DNA from: Nemertoderma westbladi
Taxonomy: Eukaryota; Xenacoelomorpha; Nemertodermatida; Nemertodermatidae
NCBI GenBank assembly: GCA_032718475.1
Contig: JAUCBJ010007672.1
Coordinates: forward strand, 1 to 35,064
Length of the DNA stretch: 35,064 nt
Direction: 5' to 3'
The notes under the pieces were generated by a model. That model worked only from the letters and a program-made list of their open reading frames with translations, made no database searches and was not told the origin of the DNA. Positions within the stretch are counted from its first letter, which is position 1, and each line of letters begins with the position of its first letter. Positions 1 through 10,626 of this stretch are shown piece by piece. Both the position numbers and the translations under genes were made by a program.

Positions 1-696
1 ATCATATTGTTTGTACTGTTATTTTACCGTCAGTTATTAATTGTAAATATTTGTTGATGGAAATATTGCTATTTGGATAATACGGATAAATCACCCAATT
101 CCCAATTTTCTTGATAACACTACAGGTTAGAGAGACCGGCTATACATAACAATTGCGATTTATATTAATGTGGTGTGTATTGAATCCAATGTTATTTAGC
201 AGACCCTACGTGAGTCAATTACTGCTCTCTTTATGTGTGATCAAATGTACTGACTGTCGGCAGAATAGTGTGTATGATTGTGATTGGTAACAAAGTATTT
301 CCTAAAGAATACGTTTTATACTTTAATCATAGGCAGTATCGTTGCGTTTAGTATAAGTCTTAGTTCTGTTTAAATAGATAAAGCGCCACGTCCTAAAGGA
401 ACTGTTAATATTTCCCGAAAGCCAATAATATCTGTCAGAGATTAATTATTAACGATCTATCGAATAATACATTAGGTATACACTGCAACCTTACACTGTA
501 ATAATACAATTCAAGCATCCGAATTCAGTCTCCCGGGTGTAGATCCATCGGGTGAATGATCGCGCATGGGCTGACTTCGGCTAATGTTTTGCGTATTAGC
601 ATAAAATATTGTCGTATGCTAAAGTGGTTTTAATTAACTAGAAGACATATAAATTTTGGCAGGTTAAACTGCTAAAGGTCTTCGAAAGCGCGAACA
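1..696. other. Unique AT-rich non-coding sequence
   Basis: No reading frame, repeat or RNA gene is recognisable here. It lies on the 3' side of the minus-strand GALNT exons, so it is probably intron. The next GALNT exon of the family was looked for on the minus strand and not found. Just before the array, near 664-680, one degenerate copy of the array motif (aaactgctaaaggtc) can be seen. Confidence 0.5.
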
Positions 697-3160
697 AAAC
701 TGTTAATAAAGGTCAGTCAGATGTACAAATACGATTTAAACTGTTAATAAAGGGCAGTCAGATGTACAAATACGTTTTAAACTGTTAATAAAGGTCAGTC
801 AGATGTACAAATACGATTTAAACTGTTAATAAAGGTCAGTCAGATGTACAAATACGATTTAAACTGTTAATAAAGGTCAGTCAGATGTACAAATACGATT
901 TAAACTGTTAATAAAGGTCAGTCAGATGTACAAATACGATTTAAACTGTTAATAAAGGCAGTCAGATGTACAAATACGATTTAAACTGTTAATAAAGGTC
1001 AGTCAGATGTACAAATACGATTTAAACTGTTAATAAAGGGCAGTCAGATGTACAAATACGATTTAAACTGTTAATAAAGGCCAGTCAGATGTACAAATAC
1101 GATTTAAACTGTTAATAAAGGTCAGTCAGATGTACAAATACGATTTAAACTGTTAATAAAGGTCAGTCAGATGTACAAATACGATTTAAACTGTTAATAA
1201 AGGTCAGTCATATGTACAAATACGTTTTAAACTGTTAATAAAGGTCAGTCAGATGTACAAATACGATTTAAACTGTTAATAAAGGTCAGTCAGATGTACA
1301 AATACGATTTAAACTGTTAATAAAGGGCAGTCAGATGTACAAATACGATTTAAACTGTTAATAAAGGGCAGTCAGATGTACAAATACGTTTTAAACTGTT
1401 AATAAAGGTCAGTCAGATGTACAAATACGATTTAAACTGTTAATAAAGGTCAGTCAGATGTACAAATACGATTTAAACTGTTAATAAAGGTCAGTCAGAT
1501 GTATAAATACGATTTAAACTGTTAATAAAGGGCAGTCAGATGTACAAATACGATTTAAACTGTTAATAAAGGGCAGTCAGATGTACAAATACGTTTTAAA
1601 CTGTTAATAAAGGGCAGTCAGATGTACAAATACGTTTTAAACTGTTAATAAAGGTCAGTCAGATGTACAAATACGATTTAAACTGTTAATAAAGGTCAGT
1701 CAGATGTACAAATACGATTTAAACTGTTAATAAAGGTCAGTCAGATGTACAAATACGATTTAAACTGTTAATAAAGGGCAGTCAGATGTACAAATACGTT
1801 TTAAACTGTTAATAAAGGTCAGTCAGATGTACAAATACGATTTAAACTGTTAATAAAGGGCAGTCAGATGTACAAATACGTTTTAAACTGTTAATAAAGG
1901 TCAGTCAGATGTACAAATACGATTTAAACTGTTAATAAAGGTCAGTCAGATGTACAAATACGATTTAAACTGTTAATAAAGGTCAGTCAGATGTACAAAT
2001 ACGATTTAAACTGTTAATAAAGGTCAGTCAGATGTACAAATACGATTTAAACTGTTAATAAAGGGCAGTCAGATGTACAAATACGTTTTAAACTGTTAAT
2101 AAAGGTCAGTCAGATGTACAAATACGATTTAAACTGTTAATAAAGGTCAGTCAGATGTACAAATACGATTTAAACTGTTAATAAAGGTCAGTCAGATGTA
2201 CAAATACGATTTAAACTGTTAATAAAGGGCAGTCAGATGTACAAATACGTCTTAAACTGTTAATAAAGGTCAGTCAGATGTACAAATACGATTTAAACTG
2301 TTAATAAAGGTCAGTCAGATGTACAAATACGATTTAAACTGTTAATAAAGGTCAGTCAGATGTATAAATACGATTTAAACTGTTAATAAAGGGCAGTCAG
2401 ATGTACAAATACGATTTAAACTGTTAATAAAGGGCAGTCAGATGTACAAATACGATTTAAACTGTTAATAAAGGGCAGTCAGATGTACAAATACGTTTTA
2501 AACTGTTAATAAAGGGCAGTCAGATGTATAAATACGATTTAAACTGTTAATAAAGGCAGTCAGATGTACAAATACGATTTAAACTGTTAATAAAGGCAGT
2601 CAGATGTACAAATACGATTTAAACTGTTAATAAAGGCAGTCAGATGTACAAATACGATTTAAACTGTTAATAAAGGTCAGTCAGATGTACAAATACGATT
2701 TAAACTGTTAATAAAGGGCAGTCAGATGTACAAATACGATTTAAACTGTTAATAAAGGTCAGTCAGATGTACAAATACGATTTAAACTGTTAATAAAGGC
2801 CAGTCAGATGTACAAATACGATTTAAACTGTTAATAAAGGTCAGTCAGATGTACAAATACGATTTAAACTGTTAATAAAGGGCAGTCAGATGTACAAATA
2901 CGATTTAAACTGTTAATAAAGGTCAGTCAGATGTACAAATACGATTTAAACTGTTAATAAAGGTCAGTCAGATGTACAAATACGATTTAAACTGTTAATA
3001 AAGGGGAGTCAGATGTACAAATACGATTTAAACTGTTAATAAAGGTCAGTCAGATGTACAAATACGATTTAAACTGTTAATAAAGGTCAGCCAGATGTAC
3101 AAATACGATTTAAACTGTTAATAAAGGCAGTAAGATGTACAAATACGTTTTAAACTGTAT
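697..3160. repeat. 41-bp minisatellite array, about 60 copies
   Basis: The head-to-tail unit begins AAACTGTTAATAAAGGTCAG and continues TCAGATGTACAAATACGATTT, giving 41 bp (40 bp where GGTCAG is GGCAG). Copies are nearly identical. The main variants are GGTCAG/GGGCAG/GGCAG, GATTT/GTTTT and GTACAAAT/GTATAAAT. The array has sharp edges and no open frame. It lies 3' of GALNT exon C, probably within the following intron. On the GALNT sense strand each unit contains CTGACCTTTATTAACAG, which resembles a branch point plus 3' splice site. Confidence 0.97.
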
Positions 3161-3210
3161 GCGAATGCTCAATAAATTACTGGCTCATCGTCCAGGAAAT
3201 ACAAGATAAC

Positions 3211-3396
3211 GCCCTTCCACTAACCTATTATTTATTATGGGGCCCTTCCACTAACCTATTATTTACTATGGGGCCCTTCCACTAACCTATTATTTACTAT
3301 GGGGCCCTTCCACTAACCTATTATTTACTATGGGGCCCTTCCACTAACCTATTATTTACTATGGGGCCCTTCCACTAACCTATTATTTACTATGGG
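3211..3396. repeat. 31-bp tandem array spanning a 5' splice site, 6 copies
   Basis: Units start at 3211, 3242, 3273, 3304, 3335 and 3366, each beginning GCCCTTCCACTAACC. The last copy runs into GALNT exon C. On the minus strand each unit contains the end of that exon (GCCCCATA) followed by GTAAATAATAGG, so the proposed 5' splice site is present once per unit. The first unit differs by one base (TTTATT for TTTACT). Confidence 0.95.
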
Positions 3397-3587
3397 GGCC
3401 AGTAGAGGTTCCAGCCAACCAGTTGTTGCTTCAATATGAGAGTCAAGTACAGTGATGGTCTGTCCTGAGGTATGACCCACTCCAATTGTTCTAGAACGGA
3501 TCGCCCCTTCTCGTTTGGCGTTGTGCACGACTTTTGTTGGTACAGGTAGCATGGCGACATAGTTGTCTAACGGAGTTTTAAGATAAT
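3391..3587 (-). CDS. GALNT exon C (catalytic, DxH motif)
   Basis: This is an internal exon of a polypeptide N-acetylgalactosaminyltransferase (glycosyltransferase family 27), which transfers GalNAc from UDP-GalNAc to Ser/Thr in the Golgi. It encodes DYLKTPLDNYV, then KREGAIRSRTIG, then TVLDSHIEA and GWLEPLLAPI, in the family order. The DSH is the metal- and UDP-binding DxH motif. The acceptor is excellent: a long pyrimidine run ending CCTTTAG at 3588-3592. It joins exon B in phase 1, making an Asp codon at the junction. The proposed donor is ATA|GTAAAT, and it lies inside the 31-bp array. The Cys and Asn usual just after DSH are replaced by Ile and Thr, so this is a diverged paralogue. Confidence 0.85.
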
Positions 3588-3715
3588 CTAAAGGAAAAGA
3601 AAAAGAATAAAAAGACAAGTTAGGTTGCGAAGATGTGTAATCAATATCTGAATAAGTGATTTAACATTAAAAAAAAAACTAACAAACAAGAATATCAAAT
3701 AATTATTAATGTACA

Positions 3716-4430
3716 TGAATCCTACGCTCTTGTAATTATCCCGCTGAACTTCATTCGCTTTCGCAAAAATTGATCTAATAATAGGAAAAACTGGAGACAG
3801 CACACTACGGCTTACAGGCCCAATATAAAATGTGGCATATATAGGGGAATGTCCTGATAAATTAGCCCCCGAATGAACAGAATCGGCCTCAAAACAGTTA
3901 TTATGTAAATCTGTACTTAAAATAAGTATAAACTCTACTATCTACACAGTGAAGAAAAGTATAATCAATTGAAACTGAATCCCATAGCACATTTAAATAA
4001 CCTGAGTCAATAAATTATCGTAGATGTCTTGTTTGCATTGTCTGTCGTGAAAAATCAACATTCAAATCACCACACCACAAGAAATTACTACCTGAATTAT
4101 TATTAAATAAATCCAAAAAACCATGCAATAAAAGCAATATGTCATCCGAAACAGTAGCATTGGACTGGGTATCTACCGGGAAATAACTATTGAGTAGCAC
4201 AATATTAATACTTCCTGGTAAGCATATTTTAATCCCATGTATTCGTTTATTATCACTACCAATTTTTACCTGTCTCCTTGTTTTACCTGTCTTAGCAATC
4301 TCCTTTTTATATGAAATACATAAACCTGCACAAGGCCTTCCCATATGATTAATATTTTCAGTCGAAAAATTAAGTATATATGAAATATTATATATGAGAA
4401 AAAAGTATATGTAAAATTTCAAGTTGGAAA
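3716..4430 (-). pseudogene. LINE endonuclease-domain remnant
   Basis: This is a broken non-LTR retrotransposon piece in the GALNT B-C intron, on the same strand as the gene. An open stretch (4422-4015) reads GRPCAGLCISYKKE, IHGIKICLPG, VLLNSYFPVDTQ and GDLNVDFSRQ, typical of the apurinic-type endonuclease of L1/CR1-like LINEs. GDLN carries the catalytic Asp/Asn pair. After stops and frameshifts the homology continues with DSVSIDYTF, HSGANLSGHSPIYATF and FAKANEVQRDNYKSV. The last-motif Asp that usually precedes His (SDH) is Gly here (SGH). No RT domain follows, so the copy is dead. Confidence 0.75.
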
Positions 4431-4508
4431 ATAATGTTTAAGTTTATAGCTGCGACTATCCAAAAGAAACGTTCCCTGTATACAAATTATATCAGCACTC
4501 AAGAGTAA

Positions 4509-4601
4509 TGTGGGGCGAGCCACGAAGTTGGCGGAGCCTTAGCGAATTGACACTGTTAGGGGGTGGGTCAATTTATGCAAATAGTTGTCGTCGTCGTCGT
4601 T

Positions 4602-4661
<60 letters not shown>

Positions 4662-5052
4662 GTCGTCGTCGTTACGATTTTGACATGCTAATAACTTTGT
4701 CGGATTTAAAGCTGCCAAGTTGAAAATTTGTAGGTATCAATATGAGCAAAAGTTGAGATTTTTGAGAGACTTTCATACACCATTAGTGCAATGGTCTCCC
4801 GCTAGAGGGCCACATGTCTAAACATTAAATGCCCTCCCATTTCTTTGCTTTTAATCCGTTTAAGCTGAAACTTGGCAGATATGTATTAGACCATTAGCTG
4901 TGACTTTCAAAGGAGGCGAATCCATCTGCAGTTCTCCAGTCTGCCGCTAGAGGGCCAACGTGACTATTTGCATAAATTGACCTACCCCCTAACAGTGTCA
5001 ATTCGCTAAGGCTCTGCCAACTTCGTGCTGCGCGAAGTCCCCACTTCGTGTT
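4509..5052. mobile_element. Foldback/MITE-like element, copy 1
   Basis: A non-coding element of about 0.54 kb has 64-bp terminal inverted repeats at 4521-4584 and 4964-5027 with only two mismatches. The left arm starts CACGAAGTTGGCGGAGCC and ends TTATGCAAATAG. Next to the left arm is a CGT/GTC microsatellite (about 4585-4672). A second copy lies at 34508-35015, and comparing the two sets the ends (TGTGGGG...CTTCGTGTT). No transposase and no clear target-site duplication is visible. Two CCGCTAGAGGGC motifs lie inside. Confidence 0.9.
4585..4672. repeat. (GTC)n trinucleotide microsatellite
   Basis: A nearly pure GTC run is interrupted by a few GTT triplets, inside the inverted-repeat element. 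The matching run in copy 2 is shorter (34584-34636), so it changes length between copies. The poly-arginine frame it creates is an artefact. Confidence 0.97.
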
Positions 5053-5199
5053 CTTATATACTCAACCTTATCTGGTGCAAAGCCAGTTGAATTATATGAT
5101 ACAACAGTTAAAGCATTTTTCCTATAATAAGAGAAATACCCAACAGAATGCGCCGCGGTTGTTTTTAAAGTTCTGCCCGCTGAGAGTTTTAACTACTGC
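5053..5199. other. Short unique spacer
   Basis: Intronic sequence between the inverted-repeat element and the second 31-bp array. Nothing is recognised in it. Confidence 0.5.
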
Positions 5200-5851
5200 G
5201 ATACTCCACTAACCCGAACTGATCCCTCGCGATACTCCAATAACCCGAACTGATCCCTCACGATACTCCACTAACCCGAACTGATCCCTCGCGATACTCC
5301 ACTAACCCGAACTGATCCCTCGCGATACTCCACTAACCCGAACTGATCCCTCACGATACTCCACTAACCCGAACTGATCCCTCGCGATACTCCACTAACC
5401 CGAACTGATCCCTCGCGATACTCCACTAACCCGAACTGATCCCTCGCGATACTCCACTAACCCGAACTGATCCCTCGCGATACTCCACTAACCCGAACTG
5501 ATCCCTCGCGATACTCCACTAACCCGAACTGATCCCTCGCGATACTCCACTAACCCGAACTGATCCCTCACGATACTCCACTAACCCGAACTGATCCCTC
5601 ACGATACTCCACTAACCCGAACTGATCCCTCGCGATACTCCACTAACCCGAACTGATCCCTCACGATACTCCACTAACCCGAACTGATATCTCGCGATAC
5701 TCCACTAACCCGAACTGATATCTCGCGATACTCCACTAACCCGAACTGATCCCTCACGATACTCCACTAACCCGAACTGATCCCTCGCGATACTCCACTA
5801 ACCCGAACTGATCCCTCGCGATACTCCACTAACCCGAACTGATCCCTCACG
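5200..5851. repeat. 31-bp minisatellite array, 21 copies
   Basis: The unit begins GATACTCCACTAACCCGAAC and continues TGATCCCTCGC, with a strict 31-bp period. Variants are CTCGC/CTCAC and CCCT/TATCT. It lies in the GALNT B-C intron and appears to interrupt the LINE ORF1-like remnant on its right. It shares the 9-mer CCACTAACC, at the same position in a unit of the same length, with the 3211-3396 array. Confidence 0.97.
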
Positions 5852-5854
5852 AAC

Positions 5855-6393
5855 GCCGCCAGAGTTAAATTGCCCCAGATTCGCCCTATCCTGGTCAACT
5901 CTACTATACATCCATTGTCTCACACAAACCCCACTAGGCCACATTTCTGGATTCAATGCCTTCTCCAGATCCTGGCGTCAAATGCTAACTTTAAAACTTG
6001 CTGAACGGGACTCCTTGTGTGACCTCAATTCCACATCTGCAACTGTAACTGTTATTCCATTACCGGATATCAACTATATCTTTACATGTTGATGGAACAA
6101 CCCGAAACACGAAGATATACGTTGGTGCCGCCTTTAACTTTCCCCCAGCCCCAGTAATCCCATCTCTACTCGAACCTTGATGGGACTTCAATCCAACCTT
6201 TGTCACCTTGACTCGGTGATAATCTTGGGCGTTTCAGAGTACCTGTATGAGATGGAGTAGGAGTGCTACTCAGTGCAGTGGAGCGCATAGGAGTAGTGGT
6301 AACAATTCCCCGTGAGATGCTCTGCCAACATTGCCTATCACCAGTAACTATTCCTTCTCTTGACTCCCTAGCAATTATCCCCTTATGTTGCAA
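5855..6393 (-). pseudogene. LINE ORF1-like (nucleic-acid-binding) remnant
   Basis: Minus-strand frames broken by stops can be read in order: GWIEVPSR near 6180, a GITGAGGKLKAAPTYIFVFR-like stretch near 6110-6160, VTVADVELRSHKESRSASFK near 6000-6050, and LEKALNPEMWPSGVCVRQW near 5930-5980. The FKV...P..WP.GV.VR pattern is common in the first ORF of many invertebrate LINEs. That assignment rests on my recall of the family. The frame contains stops and ends at the 31-bp array, so it is non-functional. Confidence 0.55.
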
Positions 6394-7209
6394 TTGTTTA
6401 ACGTGTTCCTTGCTATACCCTGCGGTGTGTAAACATTTAGCTTACCCTAATACCGGTACTGTCAGACTGTGCATACTGTCATTATCATACGTCCTCTATG
6501 TGTCATTAAATAAACTTCAACTTCTTTAGCAACTGCACCGTGATATGATCATGCAAGTGCTCTGCTAAGTGGAGGCGGAGCCAATTGTTGCCCAGCCGTG
6601 TCCATTCCAGATACTTGAGGCCATGTGGTGTTATCGATGCCAGCTGAAACTACTGGCAGACCAGCTTAATTTATAATTCAAGTGCCTCAAATTTCTTACC
6701 AATATTAACCTCTAAAAACTCTATTTTGTTATCAAGCAATGAAATTATGGACCCAAGGTCGGCGTATTTTATTCTATCTGGTTTCGACTTAAACGAGGGC
6801 AGTGACAGTGCTTCTAGTGCGCCAACTGCGATACACGGCAAACTACCTTCTTTTATCTAATTCGATGAGCTATTCCCATATATCTTTTATATTAGCAACT
6901 GTAGCAGTGTGCTCTGGCGTATCACGTCGGTTAACCAACTCTCAACCAATCTTACTAAATAGCATGGACTTCGAACGAAATACTTCATCTGGCATGTATC
7001 TACATTATACATTATTATTATCATTATACGGATATTCTTAGGTCTCCCCCCTTGAAACCCCACTTAGCTGATTCAAGGAGGGTAAATTAAATTGAAATTG
7101 AAATTGAATTGGAGCCCTACTAGGTGTACTAGCTGTTAACCCCCAACTAAGGGGTTGACAGCAATAGCATAGGGTAGTCCCTTCATTCGACTTTAACTCA
7201 AAGAGTCCA
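6394..7209 (-). other. Intronic sequence, probably more LINE ORF1 upstream region
   Basis: On the minus strand near 6670-6770 a short frame reads YADLGSIISLLDNKIEFLEV then GKKFEALEL. This is a heptad-like segment such as precedes the nucleic-acid-binding part of LINE ORF1 proteins, and it would continue the 5855-6393 remnant. Position 7000-7035 is an ATT-rich microsatellite. The rest shows nothing recognisable. Plus-strand ORFs here lack any family signature. Confidence 0.35.
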
Positions 7210-7401
7210 CTAACAAACGAAACTTATTCCGATAGAGATAAAATGGCATAAGATTCTACTGTAATGCAGAGCAACTGATCGGTTTAGGTTATTGAATGCA
7301 TTAGCTGCATCTATCATCCGTATCCCTTCATAGACATCACTATCAAACTCGCCACGTAAGTCATGGATGGCTGATTCAAAAATCAATCTTAAATATAACA
7401 A
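7210..7401 (-). pseudogene. LINE reverse-transcriptase fragment (second family)
   Basis: A 63-residue frame encodes ESAIHDLRGEFDSDVYEGIR, then MIDAANAFNNLNRSVALHYS and RILCHF. This matches the first catalytic Asp region (xxxDAxNAFNxLNR) of a reverse transcriptase common in invertebrate genomes and distinct from the DFxKAFDSV type elsewhere in this window. Only about 50 residues of homology remain and the flanks are not open. Gene and element boundaries are unclear. Confidence 0.55.
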
Positions 7402-8144
7402 TTAATTTTTTCTAAACACATAACATATTATTTATGTAAATATTTTTATCAGAGAGGCATTTCAAGGCTTCTCAAAGCCATTCCATCAGAGAGCATATTA
7501 TGCCTCCACTTCCTTGGAAAGGAATTCAGGGTCTCCATGGAGTACTGGCTTGGGGTCTTCATGGTTTCAAGGCCTCTCCCTACCCCACCTGAGCTCCTGT
7601 CTTGCTGACCCATTTGGGGACCATCACATTGGCTGTGCATGTAGCAGTGATGTGGGCAAGAGACCACCTGACATGACTCACTCCTCAGGAATGCTATTTT
7701 CCAAGCAGCCCAATCTGCTGCTCTAGCGCCCCGTAGTGAAGTTCCTGGCTCAGACTGTTGACCAGGCAGACCTGTACTTCCCAAACCGGAAATTGAGCCA
7801 ACATGTAGCTCTGGACGTCACTGTTATCTCCCTACTCCGATCCAGGTCACAAACCTGTCACCACACCTGGACATGCCCTCCCCATCATTGCCTGTAAGTG
7901 AAATCTCGGCCACTGGGATGAGTACCATGAGCCAGACGTGGGATTCACCCCCAGCAAAATGTTTGAGATTTAATATTTTATTTTAAAAGATCGCGAACCC
8001 ATACGAAATTCTATCCTTAGATAGATCCTCTTGATCCCACAATTTCTACTGCTGTAACAAAATCAGTTTCAGGGTTCTTTTTTGAAAAAAAGATTCTGGG
8101 CCCCTTATGAAAAATTATGTTGCCTTAGAAATGTAAGATATTAC
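7402..8144. other. GALNT intron sequence, no gene recognised
   Basis: A more GC-rich patch at about 7450-7960 holds overlapping ORFs on both strands (111 aa minus, 70 aa plus). Neither shows a recognisable domain, and their compositions (Ser/Gly-rich, Cys/Trp-rich) look like chance frames or an old retroelement. The rest is AT-rich intron leading to the exon B donor. Confidence 0.4.
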
Positions 8145-8314
8145 CTTTACTTGAAAAGTCGTCAACTAGAATGATCTCATGTAGTAGACTTCTTGGTGTG
8201 CGGTTAATAACACTCCAAACAGTTCTTAGCAGTGTGCTCCAGGCTTCATTGTGAAACAGTATAACTACCGAGGTATTCGGAAGAACAGAATAATCGTAAT
8301 TTATCGACTCACAT
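8145..8314 (-). CDS. GALNT exon B (start of GT27 catalytic domain)
   Basis: A 170-nt exon encodes [20 protein letters not shown], then [20 protein letters not shown] and [11 protein letters not shown]. This is the start of the GT27 glycosyltransferase domain: [27 protein letters not shown] and the LVDD motif are close to invariant in the family. The acceptor is TTTTTATTACAG|ATGTG and the donor AAAG|GTAATA. The exon starts with one base completing a Glu codon from exon A and ends with one base that makes Asp with exon C, giving FSSKDYLK. The usual Ala after VDD is Phe. Confidence 0.92.
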
Positions 8315-8837
8315 CTGTAATAAAAACAAATTAAATTTCCTCTCATCTAAATTATTTGGAAAACAATTAATTCAAGTTAGTTTGATTAATTAGTTTTAGG
8401 TATTGAAAGTCCATCTATCAAATAAATTATTTAAAGAAAGTCTTTCTGATCACTTCTTTCCTTAAACTTGATGTAATAAATTATTTTCTGCTTACTACGG
8501 ATCCCCTAAAGGAACAACAAAATGGCGAGATGTCCCTTAGGGTCTCTCTCCATAGCTTACTCTATTTACCATGATATTGGGTGGGCACATTGATTTCAAA
8601 TGCCCTAAATATCCAAATGTTCAAATGTCCAAATGTCTAGGTTTGCTGATATTTTTACTAGCAGGTTTTTTTATATTGTGTGGTTTATTACAATTATGAG
8701 TTTAATATAATCCCAATAACTATTGAAACAAATATGGCGCGTAGAAAATGTCTCAAAGTTTGAGTAATATAATATTGAAACATATAAAAGTATAAAATAA
8801 TATGTATGATAATCAAATATTCATCGATGCTATAAGA
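8315..8837. other. Unique AT-rich GALNT intron sequence
   Basis: No coding frame or RNA gene seen. A short runaway of near-copies (aaatatccaaatgttcaaatgtccaaatg) lies near 8607-8635. Confidence 0.5.
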
Positions 8838-10345
8838 AATGTATAGTCGTTGTCGTCACATAACTCCTTGTCACTAAAGAAACGTATAGTTGTTGTCATT
8901 ACAAAACTCCTCGTCACTAAAGAAACGTATAGTCGTTGTCATCACATAACTCCTCGTCACTAATCGATGCGACAAGAAACGTATAGTCGTTGTCATCACA
9001 TAACTCCTTGTCACTAAAGAAACGTATAGTCGTTGTTGTCACATAACTCCTCATCACTAATCGATGCGATAAGAAATGTATAGTCGTTGTCGTCACATAA
9101 CTCCTCGTCACTAATCGATGCCATAAGTAACATATAAGTAACATATAGTCGTTGTCGTCACATAACTCCTCGTCACTAATCGATGCCATAAGTAACATAT
9201 AAGTAACATATAGTCATTGTCGTCACATAACTCCTTGTTACTAAAGAAACGTATAGTCGTTGTCGTCACATAACTCCTCGTCACTAATCGATGCCATAAG
9301 TAACATATAAGTAACATATAGTCATTGTCGTCACATAACTCCTTGTTACTAAAGAAACGTATAGTCGTTGTCGTCACATAACTCCTCATCAATAAAGAAA
9401 CATATAGTCGTTGTCGTCACATAACTCCTTGTTACTAAAGAAATGTATAGTCGTTGTCGTTGTCGTCACATAACTCCTCGTCACTAAAGAAACGTATAGT
9501 TGTTGTCATCACATAACTCCTCGTCACTAAAGAAACGTATAGTCGTTGTCATCACATAACTCCTCGTCACTAAAGAAATGTATAGTCGTTGTCGTTGTCG
9601 TCACATAACTCCTCGTCACTAAAGAAATGTATATTCGTTGTCGTCACATAACTCCTTGTTACTAAAGAAACGTATAGTTGTTGTCATCACATAACTCCTC
9701 GTCACTAAAGAAACGTATAGTCGTTGTCGTCACATAACTCCTCGTCACTAATCGATGCCATAAGTAACATATAAGTAACATATAGTCATTGTCGTCACAT
9801 AACTCCTTGTTACTAAAGAAACGTATAGTCGTTGTCGTCACATAACTCCTCATCAATAAAGAAACGTATAGTCGTTGTCGTCACATAACTCCTTGTTACT
9901 AAAGAAATGTATAGTCGTTGTCGTTGTCGTCACATAACTCCTCGTCACTAAAGAAATGTATATTCGTTGTCGTCACATAACTCCTCGTCACTAATTGATG
10001 CGATAAGAAACGTATAGTCATTGTCGTAGTCGTCACATAACTCCTCGTCACTAAAGAAACGTATAGTCGTTGTCATCACATAACTCCTCGTCACTAAAGA
10101 AACGTATAGTCGTTGTCGTCACATAACTCCTCGTTACTAATTGATGCGATAAGAAACGTATAGTCATTGTCGTTGTGGTCACATAACTCCTCGTCACTAA
10201 AGAAACACATAGTCGTTCTTGTCACATAACTCCTCGTCACTAATTGATGCGATAAGAAACGTATAGTCATTGTCGTTGTCGTCACATAACTCCTCGTCAC
10301 TAAAGAAATGTATAGTCGTTGTCATCACATAATTCCTCGTCACTA
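8838..10345. repeat. ~43-bp complex minisatellite array
   Basis: The basic unit is about 43 bp: AAAGAAACGTATAGTCGTTG followed by TCGTCACATAACTCCTCGTCACT. Longer variants insert AATCGATGCGAT, a duplicated AAGTAACATAT, or extra GTT/GTC triplets. It fills about 70% of the GALNT A-B intron. A block of ~235 bp at about 9255-9490 is repeated at 9719-9954 with a constant 464-bp offset. The minus-strand ORFs with a DEELCDDNDYTFL motif are frame artefacts, as a 43-bp unit changes frame each time. On the sense strand each unit contains GTTTCTTTAG, resembling a 3' splice site. Confidence 0.95.
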
Positions 10346-10456
10346 TTGAATTTTGGACTAATTGACATTTTAACAAATATCTTTTTACAATTTAACTTTT
10401 CTTTGGGTTATTAAATGTGCGGCATATTATATTTATATTTATAAATATTTGATTAC

Positions 10457-10626
10457 TCTGGTGATCGCATATCTGGAAGAGTCCTTTTAAGAGATATTCT
10501 ATTACTCCCGACTACGTTCATATGGAATTCATCGAATCGCTCTTTAGCCTGACGCCCCTCTTCCTCTGTCATCTCTAATGGAATTCCCATCTCGCCGGGC
10601 CCTTCCCGTGGTTCATCTGGAGGCAC
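10457..10626 (-). CDS. GALNT exon A (GPGEMG / RTLPDMR)
   Basis: A 170-nt exon encodes VPPDEPREGPGEMGIPLEM, then KERFDEFHMNVVGSNRISL and KRTLPDMRSP. The GPGExG box and the SxxIsLxRxLPDxR segment are the hallmark of GALNTs just before the catalytic domain. The acceptor is TTATCATAG|GTG and the donor CCAGA|GTAATC. It starts in phase 0 after the upstream exon and ends with two bases of a Glu codon completed by exon B, so the joined peptide reads RSPECESINY with the conserved Cys in place. Confidence 0.92.

Noticed and set aside
697-3160. CRISPR-like or origin-iteron array
   Set aside because: The whole 41-bp period is repeated with no variable spacer, in eukaryotic sequence.
4508-4723. ORF with a long arginine run on the plus strand
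   Set aside because: It is the GTC microsatellite of a mobile element read in one frame. Run length differs between the two element copies.
6263-6529. 88-aa plus-strand ORF with a Cys-rich hydrophobic stretch
   Set aside because: It partly overlaps the antisense LINE ORF1-like remnant and has no recognisable family.
7449-7784. 111-aa minus-strand ORF in a GC-richer patch
   Set aside because: No domain recognised, an overlapping ORF of similar length exists on the other strand, and it lies within the GALNT intron. Not strong enough to call a gene.
8917-10300. Several minus-strand ORFs with repeated DEELCDDNDYTFL peptides
   Set aside because: A ~43-bp unit is not a multiple of three, the frames start and stop with the unit variants, and they lie in an intron between GALNT exons.
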